Source: RSA11 sp036564135 (lineage in GTDB: Bacteria > Actinomycetota > Thermoleophilia > Solirubrobacterales > 70-9). Taken from it: a stretch of 64,000 nt of DNA. A program made the translations under genes and the position numbers. Under the pieces are notes generated by a model. The model did not search any database. It was not told the DNA's origin and saw only the letters and a program-made list of their open reading frames with translations. This document shows positions 8,429 through 16,312 of the stretch, piece after piece; positions within the stretch are counted from its first letter, which is position 1; every line of letters starts with the position of its first letter. The stretch covers positions 1 through 64,000 of the forward strand of contig DATCLC010000062.1 in the NCBI GenBank assembly GCA_036564135.1, given 5' to 3'.

Positions 8429-9591
8429 AGCCGCGCCCTGAGCTCGCGGACGGCGGCGGCGAGCGCCTCGTCGCGCCGGGTGTCGGGGTCGTCGGCCGCG
8501 CGCACGTCGGGCTTCACGCCCTCGCCCGCGAGCGAGACCCCCGCGGCCGTGAAGTACTCGCCGACGGTGAGGTCGAGCGCGCCGCCCGCTGGGAGGTGGA
8601 TGACTTCCTGGAAGGTGCCCTTGCCGTAGGTGCGCGTACCGACCAGCGTGGCGAGGTCGTGCGCCTGCACCGCGGCGGCGAGGATCTCCGCCGCGGAGGC
8701 AGTGTCGCGGTTCATGAGCACGACCATCGGCTGCTCCGGCAAGGCGTCGCCGACCGCGTCGTAGGTCTTGCGCCCTCGGGAGCGGGCCTCGGTCTCGACG
8801 ATCACGCCGTCCTCCACGAAGAGGCTCGCCGACAGCACCGCCTCGTTGAGCAGCCCGCCGCCGTTGCCGCGCAGGTCGAGGATCAGCCCCTCGGCGCCGC
8901 GGTCGCGCAGGCGCTCGATCTCCTCGCGCAGCTCGCCGTGCGACCCCTGGCTGAAGGTGGCGTAGCGGACGTAGGCGAGCGGCACGCCGCCGCGGCGGAC
9001 CATGCGCCCGGCGGCCGCCGGGATGCGCACGCGGGCTCGCTCCAGCGTGACCTCGCGCGGCTCACCGCCGTCGGCGGGGATGATGCGCAGGGTGACCTCG
9101 GTGCCGGGCGGGCCCTTGATCTTGGCGGTGGAGATGTCCGAGGACTCGCCCGCGATCGATTCGCCGTCGACGGCGGTGATCACGTCGCCCTCGCGCAGGT
9201 TCGCGCGCGCGGCCGGGGTGTCCGGGAAGACGCTCGCCACGCGCAGGCCGCGGGGCACCTCACTGACGGTGAGGCCCACGCCGGAGAAGCTTCCCGAGGT
9301 CGAGGTCTGGAACTCCTCGAGCGCCTCGGGATCGAAGTAGTGGCTGAAGCGGTCCTCGTACTCGCGGCGCAGCTCGCGCACCATGCCCCGCACCGACGAG
9401 CGCTCCAGCTCCTCAGGCGGGACCTCCTCGAAATAGTTGGCCTGGATCACCTGGCGAGCCTGCTCGGAAAGCGGCAGGTCCTCGAAGTCCTCGCCGCGCA
9501 GCTCGCGGATGAGCGCGGTCAGCGCCAGCGCGACGATCGCGCCGGCGAGCACTCCCGAGATGAAGCCGAAGCGCCGTCCGCCGCCGATCAC
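8425..9591 (-). CDS. S41 family C-terminal processing peptidase (CtpA/Prc-like)
   Basis: The 388-residue protein has an N-terminal membrane anchor (about 10-28), a PDZ domain (about 95-185; SGVGLTVSE, NLREGDVITAVDG) and an S41 protease domain with GLILDLRGNGGG, catalytic Ser299 in RDTASAAE and catalytic Lys324 in YGKGTFQ. The 25-residue Ser-Lys spacing is usual for the Ser/Lys dyad. These extracytoplasmic proteases trim C-termini and often control cell-wall hydrolases. The GTG start overlaps the ftsX stop in GTGA and the stop overlaps the rnr start in ATGA, so it is within the ftsEX operon. The ftsEX-ctp arrangement is seen in other Gram-positives and suggests a role in regulating division-associated peptidoglycan hydrolysis; the substrate is unknown. 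Confidence 0.94.
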   Translation of the reverse strand: MIGGGRRFGFISGVLAGAIVALALTALIRELRGEDFEDLPLSEQARQVIQANYFEEVPPEELERSSVRGMVRELRREYEDRFSHYFDPEALEEFQTSTSGSFSGVGLTVSEVPRGLRVASVFPDTPAARANLREGDVITAVDGESIAGESSDISTAKIKGPPGTEVTLRIIPADGGEPREVTLERARVRIPAAAGRMVRRGGVPLAYVRYATFSQGSHGELREEIERLRDRGAEGLILDLRGNGGGLLNEAVLSASLFVEDGVIVETEARSRGRKTYDAVGDALPEQPMVVLMNRDTASAAEILAAAVQAHDLATLVGTRTYGKGTFQEVIHLPAGGALDLTVGEYFTAAGVSLAGEGVKPDVRAADDPDTRRDEALAAAVRELRARL

Positions 9592-10496
9592 ACCCGCAAG
9601 AAGCGGCGCAGGGTTATCCCGCTTCCGAGGGCGGAGACGATGGTCGCGGATGCGATCAGCATGATCACCAGGGGCGCGAAGCCCATCGTCGAGAAGCTGT
9701 CGACGAGCTCGAAGTTCTCAGAGAGCGGGTCTACGACCGTCACCTTTCCGAGCCAGAGTATGGCGACCGCGATCGCAGCCCCGGTGAGCCCGACGATCAC
9801 CCCCTCGATGATGAAGGGCCAGCGGATGAACCAATTCGTGGCGCCGACGAGGCGCATTACCTCCACCTCGCGGCGGCGGGCGTAGATCGAGAGGCGGATC
9901 GTGTTGCCCACCAAAAGCAGGGAGGCGACCAGCAGCAGCACCGCGAGGATCCCGAGCACGACGGTGACCGCGCCCGTGACCCGCGTGATCTTCGACGCGT
10001 CCTGGCGGGCGTCGCGCACCTCCTCGATCGCCGGGCTGATCGGCTCAGGCTCACCGTCGGCGCCGACCGGGGCGATCGCGTTGGAGACGGCGCGCAGGTT
10101 GTCGGGATCGTCGATGTCGATCGCAAACGAGGCCGGCAGCGGGTTGGACTTGAGCTCCTTGAGCGAGTTGCGCAGATCGCCCTCGAGGCGGCCGGCGAGG
10201 ATCTTGGCGGCCTCGTTCTTCGAGATGAACTCGACGCCGTCGACGTGCTCGATCGCGAGCAGCTTGCGCTCGAGCGCGTCGATCTCGGCCTTGGTGGCGT
10301 CGTCGTGAAGGTAGACGTTCAAGCCGATCTGCTCGCGGACGTCGCTGGTCTTGTCCTCGCTCGCCTTGAGCACTGGGATCAGCACGCCGAGGAGCAGCGT
10401 CGTGACGACGATCGTCACGATGGCGGCGACGCTCGGCGCGGCGCTGCGGCGCAGCGCGCGGAATGCCTCCGAGACGAAGAACAGCAGTCGCGTCAT
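9588..10496 (-). CDS. ftsX: Cell division protein FtsX
   Basis: The 302-residue protein has the FtsX topology: a hydrophobic segment near residues 20-42, a large extracytoplasmic domain (about 45-170, containing VYLHDDATKAEID and LPASFAIDIDDP), and three further membrane helices (about 175-200, 225-250, 270-295) in an FtsX/MacB-type permease domain. FtsX pairs with the ATPase FtsE, and its extracellular loop activates peptidoglycan hydrolases at the septum. The gene starts 3 nt after the ftsE stop and overlaps ctpA by 4 nt. The M23 protein at 41.8-42.9 kb has an EnvC-like layout and is a candidate partner. Confidence 0.95.
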   Translation of the reverse strand: MTRLLFFVSEAFRALRRSAAPSVAAIVTIVVTTLLLGVLIPVLKASEDKTSDVREQIGLNVYLHDDATKAEIDALERKLLAIEHVDGVEFISKNEAAKILAGRLEGDLRNSLKELKSNPLPASFAIDIDDPDNLRAVSNAIAPVGADGEPEPISPAIEEVRDARQDASKITRVTGAVTVVLGILAVLLLVASLLLVGNTIRLSIYARRREVEVMRLVGATNWFIRWPFIIEGVIVGLTGAAIAVAILWLGKVTVVDPLSENFELVDSFSTMGFAPLVIMLIASATIVSALGSGITLRRFLRV

Positions 10497-10499
10497 CGC

Positions 10500-11354
10500 T
10501 TACTCGGGCTGGTCGGCCTGATCGGGGGTGACGCCGAGCTCGTGCCGCATACGCGCCGCGAACTCGCGGGTGGACTCGTCGTGGTAGCCGCCGACACGCT
10601 CGTCGCGGATCAGGCGCCCGTCCTCCAGGGCGATCACGCGGCGCCGCATCTTGTCGACCATCTCGCGGTCGTGCGTGACGACGAGGACGGTCGTGCCCGT
10701 ACGGTTGATCCGGTACAGCAGCTGCATGATCCCGATCGAGGTCTCGGGATCGAGGTTCCCGGTCGGCTCGTCGGCGAGCAGCAGCGGCGGATGGTTGACG
10801 AAGGCGCGCGCGATCGAGACGCGCTGCTGCTCGCCGCCGGAGAGCTGGTCCGGGTAGTTGTGGATCTTCGACTGCAGGCCGACGAGGCGGATGATCTCCG
10901 GCGTCTTGCGCCGGATCTCCGCGCGCGAGGCGCCGATCACCTGCAGCGCGTAGGCGACGTTGTCGTAGACCGTGCGGTTCGGAAGCAGCTTGAAGTCCTG
11001 GAAGATCGTGCCGATCCGGCGGCGCAGGAGCGGGACCTTCGAGGCGGGGAGCTGGTTGATGTCCCGGCCCGCGATCAGGACCTTCCCGCTCGCGGGCTGG
11101 ATCTCGCGGATCAGCATCTTGATAAGCGTCGACTTGCCGCAGCCGGTGGGGCCGACGACGAAGGCGAACTCACCGCGCTCGATCTCGAGCGAGACGCGCT
11201 CGAGCGCGACGTGCCCGCCGGGGTAGACCACCGTGGCGTCGCGCAGCGCGACGATCGGCGGCTTCGGTTGACGCGTCCGCCGCTCGCGAGCGAGCTGGGT
11301 GGCCCGGCCGCGGGTGCGCGCCGACGTTCTTTTGCGTGAGCGAGTGAGCGCCAT
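10500..11354 (-). CDS. ftsE: Cell division ATP-binding protein FtsE
   Basis: The 284-residue ABC ATPase carries Walker A GPTGCGKST (68-76), the signature LSGGEQQR, Walker B LLLADEPTGNLD and the switch His in VVTHD. Residues 34-255 match FtsE, which is usually about 220-230 residues. Here there is an extra, very basic N-terminus (about 33 residues, mostly Arg/Lys/Thr) and a short C-terminal tail. No internal start gives a shorter product without losing the first strand IVALRDATVVYPGG, although an in-frame start nearer residue 30 cannot be excluded. It is the first gene of the ftsE-ftsX-ctpA-rnr-smpB run. A candidate promoter is noted in the gap upstream. Confidence 0.94.
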   Translation of the reverse strand: MALTRSRKRTSARTRGRATQLARERRTRQPKPPIVALRDATVVYPGGHVALERVSLEIERGEFAFVVGPTGCGKSTLIKMLIREIQPASGKVLIAGRDINQLPASKVPLLRRRIGTIFQDFKLLPNRTVYDNVAYALQVIGASRAEIRRKTPEIIRLVGLQSKIHNYPDQLSGGEQQRVSIARAFVNHPPLLLADEPTGNLDPETSIGIMQLLYRINRTGTTVLVVTHDREMVDKMRRRVIALEDGRLIRDERVGGYHDESTREFAARMRHELGVTPDQADQPE

Positions 11355-11645
11355 CGGGTGGGGTCTTTCTTCGGTGCCCGCCGAGTTCCTGCGCGGCCTT
11401 TTCCCTGCAAGCTGTCGACCGCCGCGGGTGCGCGAAGGGTAGCGAAAAGTATTAGCGAGTTCTAAAGGTTTCGTGAGTACCCGGCAATCGCGAGCCGCGA
11501 CGCGTACTCGCGACCCGCCCGCCCCGCGACATCTCGCTTACGACCCCTGAGGAACCCCAACCGCGGTCTCGTGAAAGGCCGGTTCGCGAGTTCGCAGTTG
11601 TGGGGCTCCGGGGAGCTCGACTGCGATTCCGCGACGCGGGAGGGC
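11355..11645 (-). promoter_or_regulatory. Intergenic gap upstream of ftsE; candidate promoter and a weak dispersed-repeat copy
   Basis: No gene is seen in these 291 bp. On the minus strand, TTTAGA (11461-11466) and TACCCT (11436-11441) are separated by 19 bp. They could be a -35/-10 pair of housekeeping type (TAnnnT) for the ftsE operon, but the spacing is long, so the call is weak. The 11500-11640 part is rich in CGCGA/TCGCG words and contains GGGGTCGTA and GATTCCGCGA (or their complements). These also occur in the dispersed repeats at 36.4 and 52.7 kb, suggesting a decayed copy. Confidence 0.3.
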
Positions 11646-12554
11646 TCAGGCCGAGGCCGGCACGGGGTTCAGCCGGCGCAGCTCGACGATCTCGCCGCGC
11701 ACCCTCGCTTCGAAGGCCGGTTGCGGGGCGGTTGCCGGGCCGCGGCGCAGGGCGCCGTCGCGCAGCGAGTAGCGCGATCCGTGGCAAGCGCACTCGATCT
11801 CGTCGCCGTCGAGCTTGCCGACGGAGAGCGAGCAGCCGCGGTGGGAGCAGCGGTCGTGGATCGCGAAGATCTCCTCACCGCGGCGCACGACGAGCACCGG
11901 GGTCTCGTCGACGATCGCGCGCTCGGGCACGCCGTCGGCGAGCTGGGAGGCGCTGATCGCGGGGTGCCAATCGGCGGAGCCCGCGTCGTAGAGCGTCTGG
12001 TCGACGCCCACGCCGCGCGCGTAGGAGAGGTGGCCGCCCAGATACGCGCCCGCGCCCATGGCGGCGGCGCCGGCGGCCGAGAGCACGGCGCCCGCCCGCC
12101 AGCGCCCGCGGCGGCGCATGGCTAGCGACGCGGAGTAGAGCGCGAGCGCGGTCACGTTCGCGGCGGCGTGGACGACGCCGGTTCGGCGGGTGGCATCGTC
12201 GGCGGGCTCGGCGTCGGCCCAGTCGCTCGCGCCGGTCACCGCGGTGGGGAGCGACGCGGCGATCCCGACGCCGATCAGCTTCTCGGAGGCGCGCGCGTGC
12301 TCCTCGCCGCCCAGTAGATCGAGCAGGTTCGCGCTCATCCAGGACCCGATCACCGCGTCGGTGAGCAGCGGATGCAGCGGATGGCCGAGCCACGAGCCGC
12401 TGAGGGCGTCGCGCAGCGCGCCCGGCGAGAGCAGGCCGCGCACGGTGCGCCCCACGCTCTGCGCGGGCGCGTCGAGCGCAGTGGCTCCCTCCACCCGCTC
12501 CATGAGCGGCTCGGCGGGACTGAGGCGGCGGTGATGGGGTGGTGCGATGGCCAT
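11646..12554 (-). CDS. Rieske [2Fe-2S] protein with N-terminal DUF2231-type membrane domain
   Basis: The 302-residue protein starts at ATG 12554. Residues about 45-180 form a DUF2231-like membrane domain (GHPLHPLLTDAVIGSWMSA, several helices). Residues about 205-295 form a Rieske domain with C236-x-H238 and C255-x2-H258 (RCSHRGC and CACHGSRY), the usual four ligands of a 2Fe-2S cluster. The fusion suggests an inner-membrane redox protein, but the electron partners are not evident. A reading frame continues upstream of the ATG without homology and crosses a hairpin, so it is not used. The gene lies downstream of the propeller gene on the same strand, with strong hairpins between them. Confidence 0.88.
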   Translation of the reverse strand: MAIAPPHHRRLSPAEPLMERVEGATALDAPAQSVGRTVRGLLSPGALRDALSGSWLGHPLHPLLTDAVIGSWMSANLLDLLGGEEHARASEKLIGVGIAASLPTAVTGASDWADAEPADDATRRTGVVHAAANVTALALYSASLAMRRRGRWRAGAVLSAAGAAAMGAGAYLGGHLSYARGVGVDQTLYDAGSADWHPAISASQLADGVPERAIVDETPVLVVRRGEEIFAIHDRCSHRGCSLSVGKLDGDEIECACHGSRYSLRDGALRRGPATAPQPAFEARVRGEIVELRRLNPVPASA

Positions 12555-12611
12555 GCCAGGCCCGTACCCGCGCCTCCACCGCGCAAGCAGGCCTTGCCTA
12601 GGCAAAAGGAG

Positions 12612-12634
12612 GAGGGCCGCCTTGCGCGGCCCTC
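12612..12634 (-). terminator. GC-rich hairpin (9-bp stem) between the propeller and Rieske genes
   Basis: GAGGGCCGC (12612-12620) and GCGGCCCTC (12626-12634) pair perfectly around a 5-nt loop. The hairpin is about 145 nt beyond the stop of the secreted propeller gene and about 58 nt before the Rieske start. No T-run follows, so it may be a second termination hairpin or a leader structure for the Rieske gene. Confidence 0.5.
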
Positions 12635-12724
12635 GTCCGAACCCCCTAGCTACCCGGCGGTGCGACCCGCGCAGGCGGTTCCTCTTGCCCGGAGCGGGCC
12701 TTTTGAAAACCTCCCGCGCGCTCC

Positions 12725-12756
12725 GACGAGGGGCCGCCGGCCGGCGGCCCCTCGTC
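12725..12756 (-). terminator. Perfect 32-bp palindrome just after the propeller gene, likely terminator
   Basis: Positions 12725-12738 (GACGAGGGGCCGCC) and 12743-12756 are exact reverse complements around GGCC, giving a 14-bp stem or a fully self-complementary 32-bp palindrome. It starts 22 nt after the stop codon of the beta-propeller gene, where a transcription terminator is expected. It has no U-tract, as is common for high-GC actinobacterial hairpin terminators. Confidence 0.75.
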
Positions 12757-12778
12757 GCGAACCCCCTTTGCCCCGCAG

Positions 12779-14098
12779 CTACTTGAGCTTCACGGTGAAC
12801 TTGTCGGAGGCCTTGCGGTTGCCCGCCTTCACCTTGCCCTTGATCGTGAGCTTGCCGCCGGAGGGCGGGGTGCCCTTGAACTTCAGGGCGATCTTCTTCG
12901 CCTTGCCGGGCTGCAGGTTCTTGGAGACCGTCTTCAGGCCCTTGCCGGAGACCGTCACCCGGCACGCCGCGTTGCACTCGGCGCGGACCGCGAGCTTGCC
13001 GGCCGCCTGCTTGGCCTTGCCCTTGAGCGTGAGGGTGGGCTGGCGGGACAGCGAGAACGCGTGCGCGTCCGTGAGGCCGACGCCGCCGCTCATGACTACG
13101 TGGCGGCCGTCGGGCGAGACCGCGACGCCCGCGCTCACGCTGATCACGCCGCCGAACCCGTCGAAGTCGATGACCTTGAGGCCGCCGTTCTTCCGCACGG
13201 CAACCGTGCGCACGCCGGTGCCGACCGTCGCGTAAACCGCGTCGTGCGCGGGCGCGACGGCGACCTCCGCCGCCTGACCGGTGTCCACGAACGTCGGATT
13301 GCCGAGCCTGCCGGTCTTCGCGTTGCGCTTCAGCGCGTGCACGCCGTCGGCGGCCGCGACGTAGACGCGCTTGCCGTCCGGAGACACCGTCACGTCGAAC
13401 AGCGTGGCCCCGAGCCCGTCCGAATCGACCTGGTTGAGCTCGCCGGTGGTCTTGTTGCGCTTGAACGTGACCACGGCCCCCGAGCTCGCCACGTACACGT
13501 TCTTCCCGTCGCTGGAGACGGAGACCGAGTAGGCGAAGGGCACGCCGCTGTAGTCGTCCACGAAGGTGAGCTCGCCGTTCCCGAGCCGGTTGAACAGGTT
13601 GACCGCGTTCTCGTTCAGAGATACCGCGTACACGTGCTTGCCGTCGGGCGAGATCGCGACGTCATAGGGGTTCTGGAGCAGGGTGACCCCGCCGAACCCG
13701 TCGCGCTCCGCCTCCAGGAACGTCAGCCCGCCGTTGGCCGCGCGCGCGTAGACGTGCACGGTGTCGGAGCTGGCCCCCGCCACGTAGACGTTCTTGCCGT
13801 CGGGCGAGACCACAACCGCCCGCGGGCTCTGCAGCCCGTCCCCGAAGACATCGTCGAGCAGCTTGATCTTGCCGCTGTTCTTGTTGCGCGAGAAGATCCC
13901 GATCTCATCGGCGGCGAAGCCGACCCCGTAGACGTGCTTGCCGTCCGGGGAGACCGTGATGCCTTCCGGGTTTCCCAGCGCGGGCGCCGAGACCGTACTG
14001 ACGTGCTTCAGGGCGCCGCCCGGCGCGGCCAGCCCCTGTGCGGCGCAAACGAGCGCGACCACCGTCGCGAGCGCAGCGCCGATCTTGATGCGTCCCAT
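12779..14098 (-). CDS. Secreted YVTN/lactonase-type beta-propeller protein
   Basis: The 439-residue protein begins with a signal peptide (about 1-25, ending GLAAPGG). It then has seven or so repeats of about 40-45 residues containing SPDGKHVYxxG or SPDGKNVYVAG, typical of lactonase-like or YVTN beta-propellers (about 30-345). A C-terminal domain (about 350-439) is rich in Lys/Gly and beta strands (TLTLKGKAKQAAGKLAVRA), like repeat domains at the ends of many secreted actinobacterial proteins. A Cys pair (ECNAAC) is in the tail. The likely location is extracellular. The function is unknown: the fold serves binding or enzymatic roles and no catalytic residues could be identified. Hairpins follow the gene. 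Confidence 0.85.
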   Translation of the reverse strand: MGRIKIGAALATVVALVCAAQGLAAPGGALKHVSTVSAPALGNPEGITVSPDGKHVYGVGFAADEIGIFSRNKNSGKIKLLDDVFGDGLQSPRAVVVSPDGKNVYVAGASSDTVHVYARAANGGLTFLEAERDGFGGVTLLQNPYDVAISPDGKHVYAVSLNENAVNLFNRLGNGELTFVDDYSGVPFAYSVSVSSDGKNVYVASSGAVVTFKRNKTTGELNQVDSDGLGATLFDVTVSPDGKRVYVAAADGVHALKRNAKTGRLGNPTFVDTGQAAEVAVAPAHDAVYATVGTGVRTVAVRKNGGLKVIDFDGFGGVISVSAGVAVSPDGRHVVMSGGVGLTDAHAFSLSRQPTLTLKGKAKQAAGKLAVRAECNAACRVTVSGKGLKTVSKNLQPGKAKKIALKFKGTPPSGGKLTIKGKVKAGNRKASDKFTVKLK

Positions 14099-14163
14099 TC
14101 CCGTGTCCTTCCTGATTCGGGTGCCTTGCCGAGGCCATGGTCGGCGAGGGACGCGGGCGCGTC

Positions 14164-14187
14164 ATGAGTGACGGCCACTCATTTTTT
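14164..14187. promoter_or_regulatory. 7-bp inverted repeat ATGAGTG-ACGGC-CACTCAT upstream of the propeller gene
   Basis: ATGAGTG (14164-14170) and CACTCAT (14176-14182) form a perfect inverted repeat. On the plus strand it is followed by TTTTT, like an intrinsic terminator, but no plus-strand gene ends here. It lies 66 bp upstream of the propeller start, so it could instead be an operator in that promoter, or could stop antisense transcription. A GC-rich nested hairpin (about 14188-14234) between it and the transketolase stop may terminate the transketolase transcript. Confidence 0.4.
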
Positions 14188-14236
14188 CCCGGCCCGCCCG
14201 GAGCCCGCTTCACTCAAGCGGCCCGGGACGGGCACC

Positions 14237-15229
14237 CTAGGTCCAGTCGCGACCGAGAAGCGGCGGGTGCGAGACGATCGGCTTGAGGAGGAGCGCCTCG
14301 CGGGCGCGATCGGCGATCCCGCGCGCGGTGAGGCCGAAGTGCTCCATGCACGCCTCGCCGGTGCCCGAGACGCCGAACTCGTCGCCCATGCCGACGGCGA
14401 AGATCGGGACCGGGTGCTGCTCGGCGGCGACCTGGCGAACCGCGTCGGCGAGCCCGCCGACCACGCGGTGCTCCTCGGCCGTCACGACGACGCCGGTCTT
14501 GGCGATCGACTCGAGGATCGACTCGGAGTGCAGCGGCTTGATGATCGAGACGTTGAGAACCTCGGCGTCGACGCCATCCTCGCGCTCGAGCGACTCGGCG
14601 GCCTCCAACGCCCGCCAGACCATGTGCCCCGTCGCGATCAGCGTGATGTCCTTGCCCTCGCGCAGGACGTCGACGCCCTCGCCGAGGGTCTCCGGGATCT
14701 CGTCGTAGACCGCCGGGGTGGCGGGCCGGCCGAAGCGCAGGTACATCGGCTCGTCTCGCTCGTACGACTCGAGCGTGGCCCGGTAGGCCTGGTTGTAGTC
14801 GGCCGGTACGACCACGGTCATCCTGGGCATCGCGCGCATCAGCGCGATGTCCTCGATCATCTGGTGCGAGGCGCCGTCCTCGCCAAGCGAGACGCCGCCG
14901 TGCGAGGCGCCGATCCGCACCGGCAGCTCGTTGTGAGCGATGCCGAGCCGCACCTGGTCGTAGGCGCGGCCGGTCGCGAAGATCGCGAAGGTCGACGCGT
15001 ACGGGCGCTTGCCGGTCGCCGCGAGCCCGCAGGCCATCGACATCATGTTCGCCTCGGCCGCACCGCAGTTGAAGAAGCGGTCGGGGAAGGCCTTGCCGAA
15101 CTTCGCCGTCTGGGTCGACACCGACAGGTCGGCGTCGAGGACGACCACGTCGTCGTAACGCTCGCCCAGCTCGACGAGCGCCTCGCCATAGGCGACACGC
15201 GTGGCGGTCGGCTCGCTCTTCGCACCCAT
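14237..15229 (-). CDS. Transketolase, C-terminal subunit (split transketolase)
   Basis: The 330-residue protein has the pyrimidine-binding and C-terminal domains of transketolase/DXS-type enzymes: DVVVLDADLSVSTQT, RFFNCGAAEANMMSMACGLA, the GGVSLGEDGASHQMIEDIAL stretch and a terminal domain (about 200-330; LNVSIIKPLHSESI, TAEEHRVVGGL). Many archaea and bacteria have transketolase as two genes like this. It should form a complex with the N-terminal subunit encoded directly upstream; their stop and start codons overlap in TGATG. The reaction is transfer of two-carbon units in the pentose phosphate pathway, although split enzymes can have other sugar substrates. Start ATG 15229 is set by the overlap. 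Confidence 0.92.
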   Translation of the reverse strand: MGAKSEPTATRVAYGEALVELGERYDDVVVLDADLSVSTQTAKFGKAFPDRFFNCGAAEANMMSMACGLAATGKRPYASTFAIFATGRAYDQVRLGIAHNELPVRIGASHGGVSLGEDGASHQMIEDIALMRAMPRMTVVVPADYNQAYRATLESYERDEPMYLRFGRPATPAVYDEIPETLGEGVDVLREGKDITLIATGHMVWRALEAAESLEREDGVDAEVLNVSIIKPLHSESILESIAKTGVVVTAEEHRVVGGLADAVRQVAAEQHPVPIFAVGMGDEFGVSGTGEACMEHFGLTARGIADRAREALLLKPIVSHPPLLGRDWT

Positions 15230-16164
15230 CAAGAATCCCCCTCCGCCGCGTCGGTGAGCGCCGCCGTCTGCTCCTCGAGCCGCGCCATGAGCTCCTCGAG
15301 CGCCGCCTCGGCCTGCTCCGGGGTCGGCGGCTTGCCGTGGAACCCGAAGCGGCCCTCCATCGCGGACACGCCGCGACCCTTGCGCGTCTGGGCGACGATC
15401 GCGGCCGGGCGGTCGAGCGTGCGGCTGCGCTCCAGGGCGTCGACGATCGCCTGCATGTCGTGCCCGTCGATCTCGACGGCGTCCCAGCCGAAGGCCTCGA
15501 ACTTGGCGCGCAGATCGCCGAGGTCCATGACCTCCTCGGTCGTGCCGTCGGTCTGCAGGTGGTTGTAGTCGACGATCGCCGTCAGATTGGAGACCTTGTA
15601 GTGAGCGGCAGCCGTCACGGCCTCCCAGGTCTGACCCTCCTGGCAGTCGCCGTCCGAGAGCAGGCCGAAGACGTGCGCGGTGTCCTCGAGCCCGTCGAGG
15701 CGCAGGGCGAGCGCGATACCCAGGCACATCGAGAGGCCCTGGCCGAGCGAGCCGGTCGACACCTCCACGCCGGGGGTCCGGGTCATGTCCGGGTGGCCCT
15801 GCAGGTGCTCGCCGATCTTGCGCAGGCCCATCAGATCCTCGAGCGGGAAGTAGCCGTGGTGGGCGAGCGCCGCGTACTGGATCGGCGCCGCGTGCCCCTT
15901 GCAGAGCACGAAGCGGTCGCGCTCCGGCCAATCGGGGCGCTCGGGGTCGTGCCGCAGCACGCGGTTGTAGAGCGCCGAGACGATGTCCGCGGCCGAGAGC
16001 GAGGAGTCGAGGTGGCCCGACTTCGCTACAGCCAGCATCCGCACGCACTCGATGCGCAGAATCGTGGCCCACCGCTCGAGCTCAGCGATCGAGGGGGCCC
16101 GTTCCCCAAGCGCCGCTTCCTTGGTGGGCGGCCGGGGATCCGGAACCGGATGGAGATGTCTCAC
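15229..16164 (-). CDS. Transketolase, N-terminal (TPP-binding) subunit
   Basis: The product is about 311 residues if GTG 16164 is used (HLHPVPDP follows). Transketolase features are LRIECVRMLAVAKSGHLDSSLSAADI, FVLCKGHAAPIQYA, TGSLGQGLS and the TPP motif LLSDGDCQEGQTWEA with its downstream Asn in IVDYNHLQTDG. It supplies the diphosphate-binding half of the enzyme, with the second half encoded next to it. The frame is open further upstream, but that part is low-complexity and without homology. The exact start is uncertain because no clear ribosome binding site precedes the GTG. Confidence 0.9.
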   Translation of the reverse strand: MRHLHPVPDPRPPTKEAALGERAPSIAELERWATILRIECVRMLAVAKSGHLDSSLSAADIVSALYNRVLRHDPERPDWPERDRFVLCKGHAAPIQYAALAHHGYFPLEDLMGLRKIGEHLQGHPDMTRTPGVEVSTGSLGQGLSMCLGIALALRLDGLEDTAHVFGLLSDGDCQEGQTWEAVTAAAHYKVSNLTAIVDYNHLQTDGTTEEVMDLGDLRAKFEAFGWDAVEIDGHDMQAIVDALERSRTLDRPAAIVAQTRKGRGVSAMEGRFGFHGKPPTPEQAEAALEELMARLEEQTAALTDAAEGDS

Positions 16165-16312
16165 GAGGGCGAGATTAGCGAGCGCGTCAGGATCTGGGTG
16201 CGCTTTGGCCGCCTCCACTGCGCGCCACCATACGCCGCAGCCGGGACGGAAAAACTCCGCCTTCGGAGCGCGGAAGGCGGGCGGCGCGGGGCGATCGGTC
16301 AGACTCACCGGC

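Noticed and set aside
11355..11645. A structural RNA (RNase P or SRP RNA) upstream of ftsE
   Set aside because: The gap is too short for RNase P, and no conserved core sequence was recognised.
14164..14187. Hairpin plus T-run as a plus-strand terminator
   Set aside because: No plus-strand gene ends nearby, so the terminator reading lacks a client; kept only as an inverted repeat.
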